The notes: a model not told the origin generated them from the letters alone. Shown: positions 17,897 through 25,548, numbered from the stretch's first letter. The stretch: 64,000 nt of DNA from CADEDV01 sp036383515 (GCA_036383515.1 DASVOE010000029.1:1-64000), one strand, 5' to 3'. A program made the numbers and translations.

Positions 17897-18465
17897 CACT
17901 GGTTCCCGTTTTTGTAATGGGTAAAAAATATTTTTTTCAGTCTCATCAGGCACTTGTACTTCTGGTTCTTCGCATTATCGGCATTGGTATATCCAAAACT
18001 GGCAGCTATATCCTGCATATTTCTTTTTTGAAGGTAATAGGCTTCCAGTAAACTTTTGCAGGGTTCGCCCAGGTGACTGATCGCTTTGTTCATCATCTCG
18101 TACTCAATGTTCCGCTGTTCATGTCCTTCAATTTCATCATCCACCGGCACGGTTGTTTCCAGGCTTTCAACCGGGATCGGGAAGCGGCTCAACTGCTGCA
18201 ACCTTTTTAACCATAATCTCCGGCAAACCGAATAAACGTATGTTTTTATCTGGCAATTCAGCTCAAAAGTCCCCGATCTTACCTTTTCATAAAGAACTAT
18301 CATGGCTTCCTGGAAAATATCTTTGGCTTCATCAGCCGAGCCATTATTGTTGATTATCAGGGCCTGAACCATATTATAGTTCTCCCTGTAAATCGTTTCT
18401 ATTGCCTTGCTTTCGTTTCGGGCCAATCCTTCTAATAAAGCCTTTTCGTTATTTTCTTGTTTCAC
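17896..18465 (-). CDS. ECF-type RNA polymerase sigma factor
   Basis: 189 residues; start codon GTG at 18465 (MKQENNEKALLEGLARNESKAIETIY). Region 2 includes ADEAKDIFQEAMIVLYEKVRSGTFE (about 42-66), and region 4 includes LLEAYYLQKRNMQDIAASFGYTNADNAKNQKYKCLMRLKKIF (about 140-181), a helix-turn-helix. It is translationally coupled to the membrane protease, the usual arrangement of an ECF factor and its regulator. A promoter-like sequence GGGTTAC-N15-GTATAAA lies just upstream and is repeated in the opposite direction before the small lipoprotein gene, so autoregulation is likely. Confidence 0.93.
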   Translation of the reverse strand: MKQENNEKALLEGLARNESKAIETIYRENYNMVQALIINNNGSADEAKDIFQEAMIVLYEKVRSGTFELNCQIKTYVYSVCRRLWLKRLQQLSRFPIPVESLETTVPVDDEIEGHEQRNIEYEMMNKAISHLGEPCKSLLEAYYLQKRNMQDIAASFGYTNADNAKNQKYKCLMRLKKIFFTHYKNGNQ

Positions 18466-18476
18466 TAAATCCGTTA

Positions 18477-18505
18477 TTTATACAGTTTTCTACAAATAGT
18501 AACCC
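18477..18505 (-). promoter_or_regulatory. candidate ECF promoter, sigma operon
   Basis: Minus strand: GGGTTAC (18505-18499), a 15-bp spacer, GTATAAA (18483-18477). The identical elements with the identical spacer occur on the plus strand at 18536-18564. The sigma start codon lies 11 bp after the second element. Confidence 0.7.
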
Positions 18506-18535
18506 TGAAGGAGTTGAAAAAAAAATTAAAATTAC

Positions 18536-18564
18536 GGGTTACCTTTTCCCGATCAGGGTATAAA
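18536..18564 (+). promoter_or_regulatory. candidate ECF promoter, small lipoprotein gene
   Basis: Plus strand: GGGTTAC (18536-18542), a 15-bp spacer, GTATAAA (18558-18564), 41 bp before the lipoprotein ATG. Spacers of the two copies differ in sequence, so only the recognition elements are conserved. Confidence 0.7.
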
Positions 18565-18605
18565 CAGCGAAATATTTCAACAAACAAACTCAAAATTCCC
18601 AACAA

Positions 18606-18791
18606 ATGAAAAAGCTTTTTATCGTATTAGCAGTAGCTAGCCTTGGTTTCGTAGCTTGTAACAATGATTCAGACAAAACTACAACTACTGATACTGCTGC
18701 CGCAACTACAATTGATTCAGCTGCTGGTGCTGCTACAGCTACAATCGATTCAGCTGCTAAAGCTGCAACTGATACTTTGAAGAAGAATTAA
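18606..18791 (+). CDS. small Thr/Ala-rich lipoprotein
   Basis: 61 residues. It starts with a lipoprotein signal (MKKLFIVLAVASLGFVAC, lipobox GFVAC) and the mature part is low-complexity, made of Thr, Asp and Ala with the repeated unit TIDSAA (twice) and a Lys-rich end. It would be a lipid-anchored, flexible, probably helical envelope peptide. It carries the same promoter elements as the divergent ECF sigma operon and has its own strong terminator, so it should be highly and separately transcribed, perhaps as the main output of that sigma factor. Function unknown. Confidence 0.85.
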   Translation: MKKLFIVLAVASLGFVACNNDSDKTTTTDTAAATTIDSAAGAATATIDSAAKAATDTLKKN

Positions 18792-18866
18792 TTTTTGCAA
18801 ATTTGGGTCATGGCTAACGTCTGACCTCCAATGATACTTGTTTATCATGGTAAGCAAACCTTAAGG

Positions 18867-18897
18867 GCCATCCCGATTATATCGGGATGGCTTTTTT
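18867..18897 (+). terminator. Rho-independent terminator after the small lipoprotein gene
   Basis: GCCATCCCGAT, loop TAT, ATCGGGATGGC, then six T: an 11-bp perfect stem. Confidence 0.92.
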
Positions 18898-18922
18898 AAT
18901 CTTATTCCCTGCCTGAAAACAT

Positions 18923-18930
18923 TACCTTTG
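18923..18930 (+). promoter_or_regulatory. candidate -7 box of the DEAD-box helicase gene
   Basis: TACCTTTG, 34 bp before the GTG start; no convincing -33 element. Confidence 0.4.
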
Positions 18931-18964
18931 CCGCCTTATCACCCCAACATTTAAAATTTACAAA

Positions 18965-20659
18965 GTGACCACTTTTGCCGATTTAGGAATTGAAGAAGGA
19001 TTATTGAATTCAATACAGGTGTTAGGTTTTACACAGCCAACTCCCATCCAGGAAAAAGCTATCCCTGTTTTATTACAGGGGACAAAAGATTTTATCGGAC
19101 TGGCGCAAACCGGCACCGGTAAAACAGCTGCTTTTGGCCTTCCTCTTTTACAGCTTATCAATAATACTGACCGTTACCCACAGGCCCTGATCATTTGCCC
19201 CACCCGTGAACTGTGCCTGCAAATAGCCAGCGACCTGGATACATTTAAAAATAAAAAAGAGGCGATGACTGTTACTGCCGTTTATGGCGGCACATCCATT
19301 ACCCAACAAATAAGAGACCTGAAGAGAGGAACGCATATCGTAGTGGCCACACCCGGACGGCTTATTGACCTGATTGAACGAAAGGCAATCAACCTGGAGA
19401 AGATCCATTACGTAGTGCTGGATGAAGCAGATGAAATGCTTAACATGGGCTTCAAAGAAGATATCGAGTTTATTTTAAAAAATACACCGATACGACAGAG
19501 CACCTGGCTATTCAGTGCTACTATGCCGGCAGAGATAAGGCAGGTAAGCAAAAAATATATGAAGCAGCCATTTGAAATTACCATTGGTAAGTCAAATGCA
19601 GGCGCTGCTAATATTGATCACCAGTATTATGCTACACAGCATCATAACCGGTATGAAGTTTTAAAAAGGATCATTGATTTTAACCCGGGTATTTACGGAA
19701 TTGTGTTTGCCCGTACCAAGGCCGATACACAGGATATCGCTGAACGATTAACAAGAGAAGGATATGATATTGATGCCATACATGGCGACCTTACCCAACA
19801 GCAACGGGATAAAGTAATGGGTTTATTCCGCGATAAAAGTATTCAACTCCTGATTGCAACAGATGTAGCAGCAAGAGGTATTGATGTAACAGGAATTACC
19901 CACGTCATCAATTATGAATTGCCGGATGATGTAGAAGTATACACTCACCGCAGCGGTCGAACAGGACGTGCAGGTAAAAGTGGTATATCCGTTTCTATTG
20001 TAACACCAAAGGAAATATACCGCCTGCGGCAAATAGAAAGGATATTGAATAGCAAGGTGCATAAGATGGATATTCCTACAGGTAAAGATGTTTGCCGGAA
20101 ACAGTTTTTCAATTTCATTGATAAAATGTTGCAGGCTGATATCAGTCATGGCCAGTATGAAACCTACCTGCCTACACTGCGGGAAAAATTTGGCGACATC
20201 GAAAAGGAAGAAATTTTACAACGGGTGGCTGCATTGGAATTTGATCGCTTCCTGAAATATTATGAAAATGCAGCTGATCTGAATATGCGGGGTGATGATA
20301 GAAGAACCAGTGACAGGAGAACTGTTGATACAAGAGGAGGAAGATTTGAACGACCAGCTTCAGCAAGAGACAGGGATACAAGCGGTAGAAGTTTTGGCGG
20401 CAATGGAAATTACCAACGACTGTTTGTGAACCTGGGAACCAAAGATGGTTTTTATAAAGCAAGCTTCCTTCAGTTTATACTCGACATGAGCGATCTTAAG
20501 AAAGAAGTGCTGGGACGTATAGACATGAAAGAAATGACAAGCTGGATTGAAATAGAACCTTCAGCCGGCAAAAAAATGATCAAGGCTATTGATGGAAAAA
20601 ATTATCGGGGCCGGAAAATCAGGATGAATGATGCAGAAAGTGGTGGCGGAAGAAAATAA
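18965..20659 (+). CDS. DEAD-box ATP-dependent RNA helicase with DbpA-like RNA-binding domain
   Basis: 564 residues, GTG start (MTTFADLGIEEGLLNSIQVLGFTQPTPIQ, where the Q motif fits the start). Core motifs: AQTGTGKT (Walker A), PTRELCLQIA, VLDEADEMLNMGF, LFSATMP, then in the second RecA domain DVAARGIDVTGI and HRSGRTGRAGKSG. A linker of repeated RR/RT/DRR (about 440-480) precedes a C-terminal fold YQRLFVNLGTKDGFYKASFLQFILD...RGRKIRMNDAE (about 485-560), which matches the DbpA/CsdA RNA-binding domain. It probably unwinds rRNA during ribosome assembly or cold adaptation. Confidence 0.95.
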   Translation: MTTFADLGIEEGLLNSIQVLGFTQPTPIQEKAIPVLLQGTKDFIGLAQTGTGKTAAFGLPLLQLINNTDRYPQALIICPTRELCLQIASDLDTFKNKKEAMTVTAVYGGTSITQQIRDLKRGTHIVVATPGRLIDLIERKAINLEKIHYVVLDEADEMLNMGFKEDIEFILKNTPIRQSTWLFSATMPAEIRQVSKKYMKQPFEITIGKSNAGAANIDHQYYATQHHNRYEVLKRIIDFNPGIYGIVFARTKADTQDIAERLTREGYDIDAIHGDLTQQQRDKVMGLFRDKSIQLLIATDVAARGIDVTGITHVINYELPDDVEVYTHRSGRTGRAGKSGISVSIVTPKEIYRLRQIERILNSKVHKMDIPTGKDVCRKQFFNFIDKMLQADISHGQYETYLPTLREKFGDIEKEEILQRVAALEFDRFLKYYENAADLNMRGDDRRTSDRRTVDTRGGRFERPASARDRDTSGRSFGGNGNYQRLFVNLGTKDGFYKASFLQFILDMSDLKKEVLGRIDMKEMTSWIEIEPSAGKKMIKAIDGKNYRGRKIRMNDAESGGGRK

Positions 20660-20671
20660 TCAAAATAGTTG

Positions 20672-20702
20672 TTGGAGATAACAATTGCAAAAACTACATT
20701 TG
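20672..20702 (+). promoter_or_regulatory. promoter of the aromatic amino acid leader
   Basis: TTG at 20672-20674, 20 bp, TACATTTG at 20695-20702. A well-formed Bacteroidota promoter ending 4 bp before the first ATG of the Phe/Tyr-rich leader peptide. Confidence 0.65.
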
Positions 20703-20706
20703 TCCT

Positions 20707-20796
20707 ATGATGATGACGAAAACATATTTTGGTTTCTTTTTTTATTACTTCTTTTTTAAAATGAAGCCGGGAATGCTTTTGTTGAAATCAGAATAA
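20707..20796 (+). CDS. pheL: Phe/Tyr-rich leader peptide of the aromatic operon attenuator
   Basis: A 29-codon frame, MMMTKT then YFGFFFYYFFF then KMKPGMLLLKSE and TAA. It has seven Phe and three Tyr, ten of them within eleven residues, which is not expected by chance. It lies between a good promoter and a strong hairpin directly upstream of pheA. Its codons 20-22 (Lys-Pro-Gly) contain GCCGGGA (20766-20772), complementary to TCCCGGC in the left arm of the terminator hairpin (20823-20829), so ribosome stalling at Phe/Tyr codons would allow an antiterminator. Any of the three tandem ATGs could be the start. I use pheL by analogy with proteobacterial pheA leaders. Confidence 0.82.
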   Translation: MMMTKTYFGFFFYYFFFKMKPGMLLLKSE

Positions 20797-20819
20797 GAAC
20801 AACTAAAAATCAACATAGA

Positions 20820-20852
20820 GAATCCCGGCCAGACAGGCCGGGATTCTTAATT
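20820..20852 (+). terminator. attenuator terminator hairpin before pheA
   Basis: GAATCCCGGCC, loop AGACA, GGCCGGGATTC: an 11-bp perfect stem, then TTAATTT. The T tract is weak but the stem is very strong. The left arm can instead pair with GCCGGGA inside the leader-peptide gene. Confidence 0.8.
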
Positions 20853-20858
20853 TATAAG

Positions 20859-20896
20859 GCCTCCCCAAACCCCTCCGAAGGAGGGGCTTAAGAGTC
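20859..20896. repeat. GC-rich palindromic repeat P2
   Basis: Contains CCCCTCCGAAGGAGGGGCTT, a near-perfect inverted repeat of the same family as P1 and P9, between the attenuator hairpin and pheA. Confidence 0.65.
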
Positions 20897-20935
20897 TGAA
20901 AAGTTTAAGACATTATCGTATTTGAAAAATAGAAT

Positions 20936-21847
20936 ATGACACAAGCACAAAAAAAAGCAGCATTGTCGAAAAGCGAGGCTAGTGAGTTGGTGGCTTCCCC
21001 CCTGCGGGGGAAGTCGGATGGGGGCCGTATTGCTATACAAGGTTACGAGGGTAGTTTTCACCAGGTGGCTGCACAATTATTTCTCGGGAAGGACACTGAA
21101 GTAATTCCCTGTGCCACTTTCCGTGATGTGATCCGCATTGCAGCTAATAAAAAAGAAAGTGATGGAGGCGTAATGGCGATTGAAAATTCTATTGCCGGAA
21201 GTATTCTTGCTAATTACAACCTGTTGCAAAAATCTAACCTGAAGATCGTAGGCGAGATTTATTTGCAGATACGGCAAAATTTATTGGTAAACCCGGGAGT
21301 GAAACTCGAAGACATCCGTGAAGTGCATTCACATACCATGGCGCTGCAGCAATGCTATGATTTTTTAGATAAGTATAAATGGAAACTGGTAGAAACAGAT
21401 GATACAGCGTTGAGTGCAAAATTGGTGCACCAGCATAAGAGCAAACATATTGCTGCAATTGCCAGTAAGCTGGCCGCCGACTTGTATGAACTCGATGTGA
21501 TTGCTCCTAACATTCACACACTAAAAAATAATTATACAAGATTTCTGATCCTGAAAAGAGAAGATGGGGCGAGCCCAATTGAAGAAGCTAATAAAGCCTC
21601 TGTCAACTTTCATACTGATCACTCGAGGGGAAGTCTTGCCAGGGTGCTCACTACAATTGCTGAAGGTGGTATCAATTTGAGCAAGCTGCAAAGTTTCCCT
21701 ATTCCAGGCAGTGATTTTAAGTACAGTTTTCATGCTGATATGGAGTTTGATTCAGCAGAACAGTTCACTAAAGTGATAGAAACGATTAAGCCGTTGACGG
21801 CGGAGATAAAAATTTATGGAGTTTATAAAAGGGGATTGTGGAAGTAG
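20936..21847 (+). CDS. pheA: prephenate dehydratase with ACT domain
   Basis: Converts prephenate to phenylpyruvate in Phe synthesis. 303 residues. Catalytic domain from RIAIQGYEGSFHQVAAQLF (about residue 31) through NYTRFLILKR (about 200-209, containing the catalytic Thr-Arg-Phe). A C-terminal ACT regulatory domain follows, with RGSLARVLTTIAEGGINLSKLQSFPIPG (the usual ESRP is QSFP here), so feedback inhibition by Phe is possible but the motif is altered. The first about 30 residues are extra; residues 14-31 are encoded by palindromic repeat P3 in frame. No chorismate mutase domain: that is fused to DAHP synthase downstream. Confidence 0.95.
   Translation: MTQAQKKAALSKSEASELVASPLRGKSDGGRIAIQGYEGSFHQVAAQLFLGKDTEVIPCATFRDVIRIAANKKESDGGVMAIENSIAGSILANYNLLQKSNLKIVGEIYLQIRQNLLVNPGVKLEDIREVHSHTMALQQCYDFLDKYKWKLVETDDTALSAKLVHQHKSKHIAAIASKLAADLYELDVIAPNIHTLKNNYTRFLILKREDGASPIEEANKASVNFHTDHSRGSLARVLTTIAEGGINLSKLQSFPIPGSDFKYSFHADMEFDSAEQFTKVIETIKPLTAEIKIYGVYKRGLWK
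20976..21027. repeat. GC-rich palindromic repeat P3 in frame in pheA
   Basis: Includes CTTCCCCCCTGCGGGGGAAG followed by TCGGATGGGGGCC. The same unit, slightly diverged, is at 23191-23248 in tyrA. It encodes the extra N-terminal residues SELVASPLRGKSDGG. Confidence 0.75.
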
Positions 21848-21850
21848 GAG

Positions 21851-21880
21851 TAGTGAATGGTGAATAGTAAATAGTGAATA
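21851..21880. repeat. heptanucleotide repeat cluster H4
   Basis: TAGTGAA, TGGTGAA, TAGTAAA, TAGTGAA in tandem just after the pheA stop. Confidence 0.7.
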
Positions 21881-21942
21881 GAAAGAAAGAGTATAAAAGT
21901 AATTAATGAAAACAACGCTCCTCAGGAGCGATCCATGATAAA

Positions 21943-23115
21943 ATGAAAACAAGTAAACGGTTAGAAGGGATTGGCGAATATTATTTCTCTCAAAAATTGA
22001 GAGAGATTGATGAATTGAATAAAGCCGGTAAAGCTATTATTAATCTTGGTATTGGTAGCCCGGATATGCCACCACACCCTGATGTGATCAACGTATTGCA
22101 GGAAGAAGCCGCCAAACCAACAACACATGCTTACCAGAATTATAAGGGTTCACCCATATTACGACAAGCAATGAGTGATTGGTACAAGCAGTGGTATAAT
22201 GTGGAGCTGAATCCGGCTACAGAAATATTGCCTCTGATTGGGAGTAAAGAAGGGATCATGCATATCTGTATGACATATCTCGATAAAGGAGATGAAGTGC
22301 TGGTTCCGAATCCCGGCTATCCAACTTACCGCAGTGCGGTGAAATTGGCAGGTGGTAAATGTGTGGAATATGTCTTGAAAGAAAAAAATAATTACGAACC
22401 TGATTTTGAAAAGCTCGAGAAAAAGAATCTGAAGAAGGTAAAACTGATGTTTGTGAACTATCCACAGATGCCCACAGGTCAGTTGCCCACCAAAGAGCTG
22501 TTTGAAAAACTGGTGGCCTTCGGAAGACAGCATAATATTCTCATCATTCATGATAATCCTTATAGTTTTATCCTGAATGATAACCCGATGAGTTTATTAA
22601 GCATTGACGATGCCAAAGAATGTGTGATCGAGTTGAATTCTTTAAGTAAATCACACAATATGGCCGGCTGGAGAATAGGAATGTTATGTGGGGCTAAAGA
22701 AAGAATTGAAGAGGTGTTGCGGTTTAAAAGCAATATGGACAGTGGTATGTTTCTGCCTGTGCAACTGGCGGCAGCCAAAGCGTTGTCATTAGGAAAAGAT
22801 TGGCAGGAACAGGTGAATAAAGTGTATAGAGAAAGAAGGGATAAAGTTTTTGAATTACTTCAGTTGTTGAACTGTAAGTTTTCAAAACAGCAGGCCGGTC
22901 TGTTTGTATGGGCAAAAATTCCATCTTCTTATAAAGATGGTTACGCACTAAGTGATGAGGTTTTATACAACGCCAATGTATTTATAACACCGGGCAGCAT
23001 ATTTGGTGATGCAGGTGATAAGTATATAAGAGTGAGTTTATGTGCGTCTATCGAAAAGCTTGAAGAAGCGATAAAGAGGATTAAGGGTTCTCAAAACTCC
23101 TCCGGAGAAGTCTAG
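21943..23115 (+). CDS. class I/II PLP aminotransferase, probably aromatic
   Basis: 390 residues, fold type I aminotransferase. Starts near EYYFSQKLREIDELNKAGKAIINLGIGSPDMPPHPDV; the PLP lysine is in ELNSLSKSHNMAGWRIG (around residue 235), and the C-terminal Arg is in YIRVSLCAS. It resembles LL-diaminopimelate and aspartate aminotransferases, but its place between pheA and tyrA suggests it aminates phenylpyruvate and 4-hydroxyphenylpyruvate to Phe and Tyr (inference). The last residues, GSQNSSGEV, and the TAG stop are written by palindromic repeat P4. Confidence 0.9.
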   Translation: MKTSKRLEGIGEYYFSQKLREIDELNKAGKAIINLGIGSPDMPPHPDVINVLQEEAAKPTTHAYQNYKGSPILRQAMSDWYKQWYNVELNPATEILPLIGSKEGIMHICMTYLDKGDEVLVPNPGYPTYRSAVKLAGGKCVEYVLKEKNNYEPDFEKLEKKNLKKVKLMFVNYPQMPTGQLPTKELFEKLVAFGRQHNILIIHDNPYSFILNDNPMSLLSIDDAKECVIELNSLSKSHNMAGWRIGMLCGAKERIEEVLRFKSNMDSGMFLPVQLAAAKALSLGKDWQEQVNKVYRERRDKVFELLQLLNCKFSKQQAGLFVWAKIPSSYKDGYALSDEVLYNANVFITPGSIFGDAGDKYIRVSLCASIEKLEEAIKRIKGSQNSSGEV

Positions 23116-23118
23116 AAC
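23088..23118. repeat. palindromic repeat P4 forming the 3' end of the aminotransferase gene
   Basis: GGGTTCTCAAAACTCCTCCGGAGAAGTCTAGAACCC, folded around CTCCGGAG, with outer GGGTTCT/AGAACCC arms. Provides the last codons and the stop. Confidence 0.6.
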
Positions 23119-23162
23119 CCGGCATCTGAAAATGTATTAAGAAATAGAAAACCGATATAAAG

Positions 23163-24095
23163 ATGATAACTGATAAAAATGAAACTGCGAAGGGCGGGGC
23201 CGGTGCGCCGATGGTCTCCCCTGATGGGGGAGGTCGGGAGGAGGCCGGAAAGAGAAAGTCTATTGCTATAATCGGAGTAGGGTTGATCGGCGGTTCACTC
23301 GCCATTCAGCTACACGAAAAGAAATTATCATCAAGATTAATTGGTGTGGATGCGAATGCAGCACATGCAAGACAAGCAATAGAACTGGAACTGGTAGATG
23401 AAATAATGGAACTGGATGAAGCGATCGCAGCAGCCGATGTAATTGTATTGGCGGTACCTGTGAATACATTAGTGAGCCTGTTGCCAGCTATCATGAATAA
23501 AGTAGGTCAGCAGATCGTAGTTGACTTGGGTTCAACCAAAGCTCAATTGATCAATGCTATAAAAGATCATCCCAAAAGGGGGAGATATGTAGCCACGCAT
23601 CCGATGTGGGGTACCGAATACAGCGGACCACAGGCGGCAGTGCGTGGCGCTTATGAAAACAAGGCCGTGATTATTTGTAATGCCAATGAAAGTGATGCTG
23701 ATGCGATAGAATGGGTAAAAGGAATGTATAAAAAGATCGGGATGCATATCCTGGAAATGGAAGCCAATGCACACGACCTGCATGCGGCGTATGTCAGTCA
23801 TATCTCACACATTACTTCTTTTGCGTTGGCCAATACCGTGTTGGAAAAAGAAAAAGAAGAGAACGCCATTTTTGAACTGGCATCAGCGGGTTTTGAAAGC
23901 ACCGTGCGGTTGGCAAAAAGTAATCCTGCGATGTGGGTACCCATCTTTATGCAAAACCGGGTTAATGTGCTGGATGTATTGAAGGAACATATCGCACAGC
24001 TGACCAGGTTTAAAGAGAGTATTGAGAAAGAGGATAATGAATATTTGATGAAGTTGATTGAAAATGCGAATAAGATAAGGAGGATAATAAAGTAG
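23163..24095 (+). CDS. tyrA: prephenate dehydrogenase
   Basis: Oxidatively decarboxylates prephenate to 4-hydroxyphenylpyruvate for Tyr. 310 residues. The NAD-binding Rossmann motif IIGVGLIGGSLA is at about 38-49; VDLGSTKAQLINAIK, THPMWGTEYSGPQAA (catalytic His) and AYVSHISHITSFALA follow. The first about 30 residues, before the Rossmann fold, are not part of the family and are encoded by GC-rich palindromic repeat P5 (KGGAGAPMVSPDGGGREEAG). No ACT domain at the C-terminus. It lies 47 bp after the aminotransferase gene in the same direction. Confidence 0.95.
   Translation: MITDKNETAKGGAGAPMVSPDGGGREEAGKRKSIAIIGVGLIGGSLAIQLHEKKLSSRLIGVDANAAHARQAIELELVDEIMELDEAIAAADVIVLAVPVNTLVSLLPAIMNKVGQQIVVDLGSTKAQLINAIKDHPKRGRYVATHPMWGTEYSGPQAAVRGAYENKAVIICNANESDADAIEWVKGMYKKIGMHILEMEANAHDLHAAYVSHISHITSFALANTVLEKEKEENAIFELASAGFESTVRLAKSNPAMWVPIFMQNRVNVLDVLKEHIAQLTRFKESIEKEDNEYLMKLIENANKIRRIIK
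23191..23248. repeat. GC-rich palindromic repeat P5 in frame in tyrA
   Basis: Includes GTCTCCCCTGATGGGGGAGG followed by TCGGGAGGAGGCC, clearly homologous to P3 in pheA. Translated as part of the TyrA N-terminal extension. Confidence 0.75.
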
Positions 24096-24242
24096 GGAGC
24101 CTCATCCCGACCTTCTCTAAAGGAGAAGACCATCAAAGCACAGCCCTTACTTTTCGAAGAAGTTAAATAGTAGTAGGGTCTTCGAAAATGATGAACAGAG
24201 ATATGTAGTTGATGTGGTAGTTATAAAGATGGGTAGAGATAA

Positions 24243-24291
24243 GCCGCACCGCCTCCTCTCTTTTGGAGAGGAGGAAGGGAGGCGAGGCCGG
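24243..24291. repeat. palindromic repeat P7, strong hairpin
   Basis: CCTCCTCTC, loop TTTT, GAGAGGAGG with GC-rich flanks; no T tract, so not an obvious terminator. Confidence 0.65.
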
Positions 24292-24349
24292 AATGCGAAA
24301 TAAGATCAAGGGATAATAAAATAATTGTGAATAATGAATTAACTGCTCA

Positions 24350-24405
24350 CGATAGCTGAATAGAATTACCGAACCCTGAAAAGTGCGACGCAACATAAGA
24401 TGATA
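24350..24405 (+). repeat. dispersed repeat copy A (inverted relative to copy B)
   Basis: Contains GCTGAATAGAATTACCGA, then AAGTGCGACGCAA and GATGATA. The reverse complement of 25662-25712 has the same blocks in the same order (GCTCAATAGAATTACTAA, AAGTGTGCGACGCAA, GATGATA). Confidence 0.6.
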
Positions 24406-24457
24406 AGAATTACCGGAGCTGACAACATAATTAATAACTTTACAAATCAACTATAAT

Positions 24458-25546
24458 ATGCAAACGATCGAAGAAACAACAACTAGCAAAACACAACAGG
24501 CCTGGAATAAGCGTCCGCTGATCATCAGCGGGCCCTGCAGCGCTGAAACTGAAGAGCAGGTAATTGCAACCGCACAACGCCTGGCCGCTACCGGCAAAGT
24601 GGATATGTTGCGTGCCGGTATCTGGAAACCCCGTACCAAACCGGGCATGTTTGAAGGTATTGGTGCGAAAGGATTGCCTTGGTTACAGCAGGCAAAAAAA
24701 TTAACCGGCTTACCTACAACCGTGGAAGTAGCAACCGGTAAACAGGTAGAAGATGCATTGAATTTTGAAGTAGATGTATTATGGATCGGCGCCCGGACAA
24801 CAGTGAATCCGTTTAGTGTCCAGGAAATCGCTGATGCATTGAGAGGCGTGAATGTGCCGGTGATGATTAAAAATCCTATCAATCCCGACCTGGAATTGTG
24901 GGCAGGGGCCGTGGAGAGAATAGCCAGGGCTGGCATAAAACAAATTGGTTTGATACACCGTGGTTTTAGTTCGTATGGCAACAGCGAATATCGCAACGCA
25001 CCGATGTGGCACCTCGCTATTGAAATGAAATTGAAGCATCCCGATATGCCAATTATCAACGATCCCTCACATATCTGTGGCCGCCGCGATATTTTACTGG
25101 ATGTAATGCAGCGGGCTATAGATCTTGACTATGATGGACTGATGATCGAAAGTCATATAGATCCGGACAATGCATGGAGCGATGCTAAACAGCAGGTAAC
25201 GCCGGAACAGTTAAAAGAAATGCTGGATACGATCATCTGGAGAAAAGAAGATGTGAATTCGGAAGAATATCATGCAGCATTGGAAGCCCTGCGTCAAAAA
25301 ATAAATCATTTGGATGATGAATTGATGCAGATACTGAGCCAGCGAATGAAGATCGCAGAAAAAATAGGCCGGTATAAAAAAGAAAACAATATCACCATCC
25401 TGCAGACCAACCGCTGGAACGAGATCATTGAAAGAGCCAGTGCAAAAGGAGAGAAGATCGGGCTTAGCAAAGAATTTATTACAAAGTATTTTGATGCGGT
25501 ACACATGGAAAGTATCAATCATCAGAAGAAGGTGCTGGATAGTTAA
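24458..25546 (+). CDS. aroF: bifunctional DAHP synthase / chorismate mutase
   Basis: First committed enzyme of the shikimate pathway fused to the branch-point mutase. 362 residues. The N-terminal about 265 residues are a type I-beta (KDO8P synthase-like) DAHP synthase: LIISGPCSAETEEQV, RAGIWKPRTKPGMFEG, WIGARTTVNPFSVQ, DPSHICGRRD (metal and substrate). The C-terminal about 90 residues (ALEALRQKINHLDDELMQILSQRMKIAEKIGRYKKE...) are an AroQ-type chorismate mutase helix bundle. This fusion lets chorismate/prephenate inhibit the first step, as known for Bacteroidota enzymes. The neighbouring PheA and TyrA have no mutase of their own, which fits. Confidence 0.95.
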   Translation: MQTIEETTTSKTQQAWNKRPLIISGPCSAETEEQVIATAQRLAATGKVDMLRAGIWKPRTKPGMFEGIGAKGLPWLQQAKKLTGLPTTVEVATGKQVEDALNFEVDVLWIGARTTVNPFSVQEIADALRGVNVPVMIKNPINPDLELWAGAVERIARAGIKQIGLIHRGFSSYGNSEYRNAPMWHLAIEMKLKHPDMPIINDPSHICGRRDILLDVMQRAIDLDYDGLMIESHIDPDNAWSDAKQQVTPEQLKEMLDTIIWRKEDVNSEEYHAALEALRQKINHLDDELMQILSQRMKIAEKIGRYKKENNITILQTNRWNEIIERASAKGEKIGLSKEFITKYFDAVHMESINHQKKVLDS

Positions 25547-25548
25547 GG

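Larger units (their letters stand above)
24096..24457. other. 362-bp repeat-rich gap between tyrA and DAHP synthase
   Basis: No gene is supported. It holds palindromic repeat P6 (24098-24133, around CTTCTCTAAAGGAGAAG), P7 (24243-24291, around CCTCCTCTCTTTTGGAGAGGAGG, a strong hairpin) and a dispersed repeat copy at about 24350-24405. I found no second Phe/Tyr-rich leader peptide. The gap may separate two transcription units. Confidence 0.7.

Noticed and set aside
17897..17953. Longer protease start inside the sigma gene
   Set aside because: The 19 extra residues are a different-frame reading of the sigma C-terminus, and the TGATG overlap gives a natural coupled start at 17896.
24136..24457. 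Second attenuator before DAHP synthase
   Set aside because: Short frames there (for example MMNRDM and MIRITGADNIINN) have no Phe/Tyr/Trp run; the hairpins belong to dispersed repeats.
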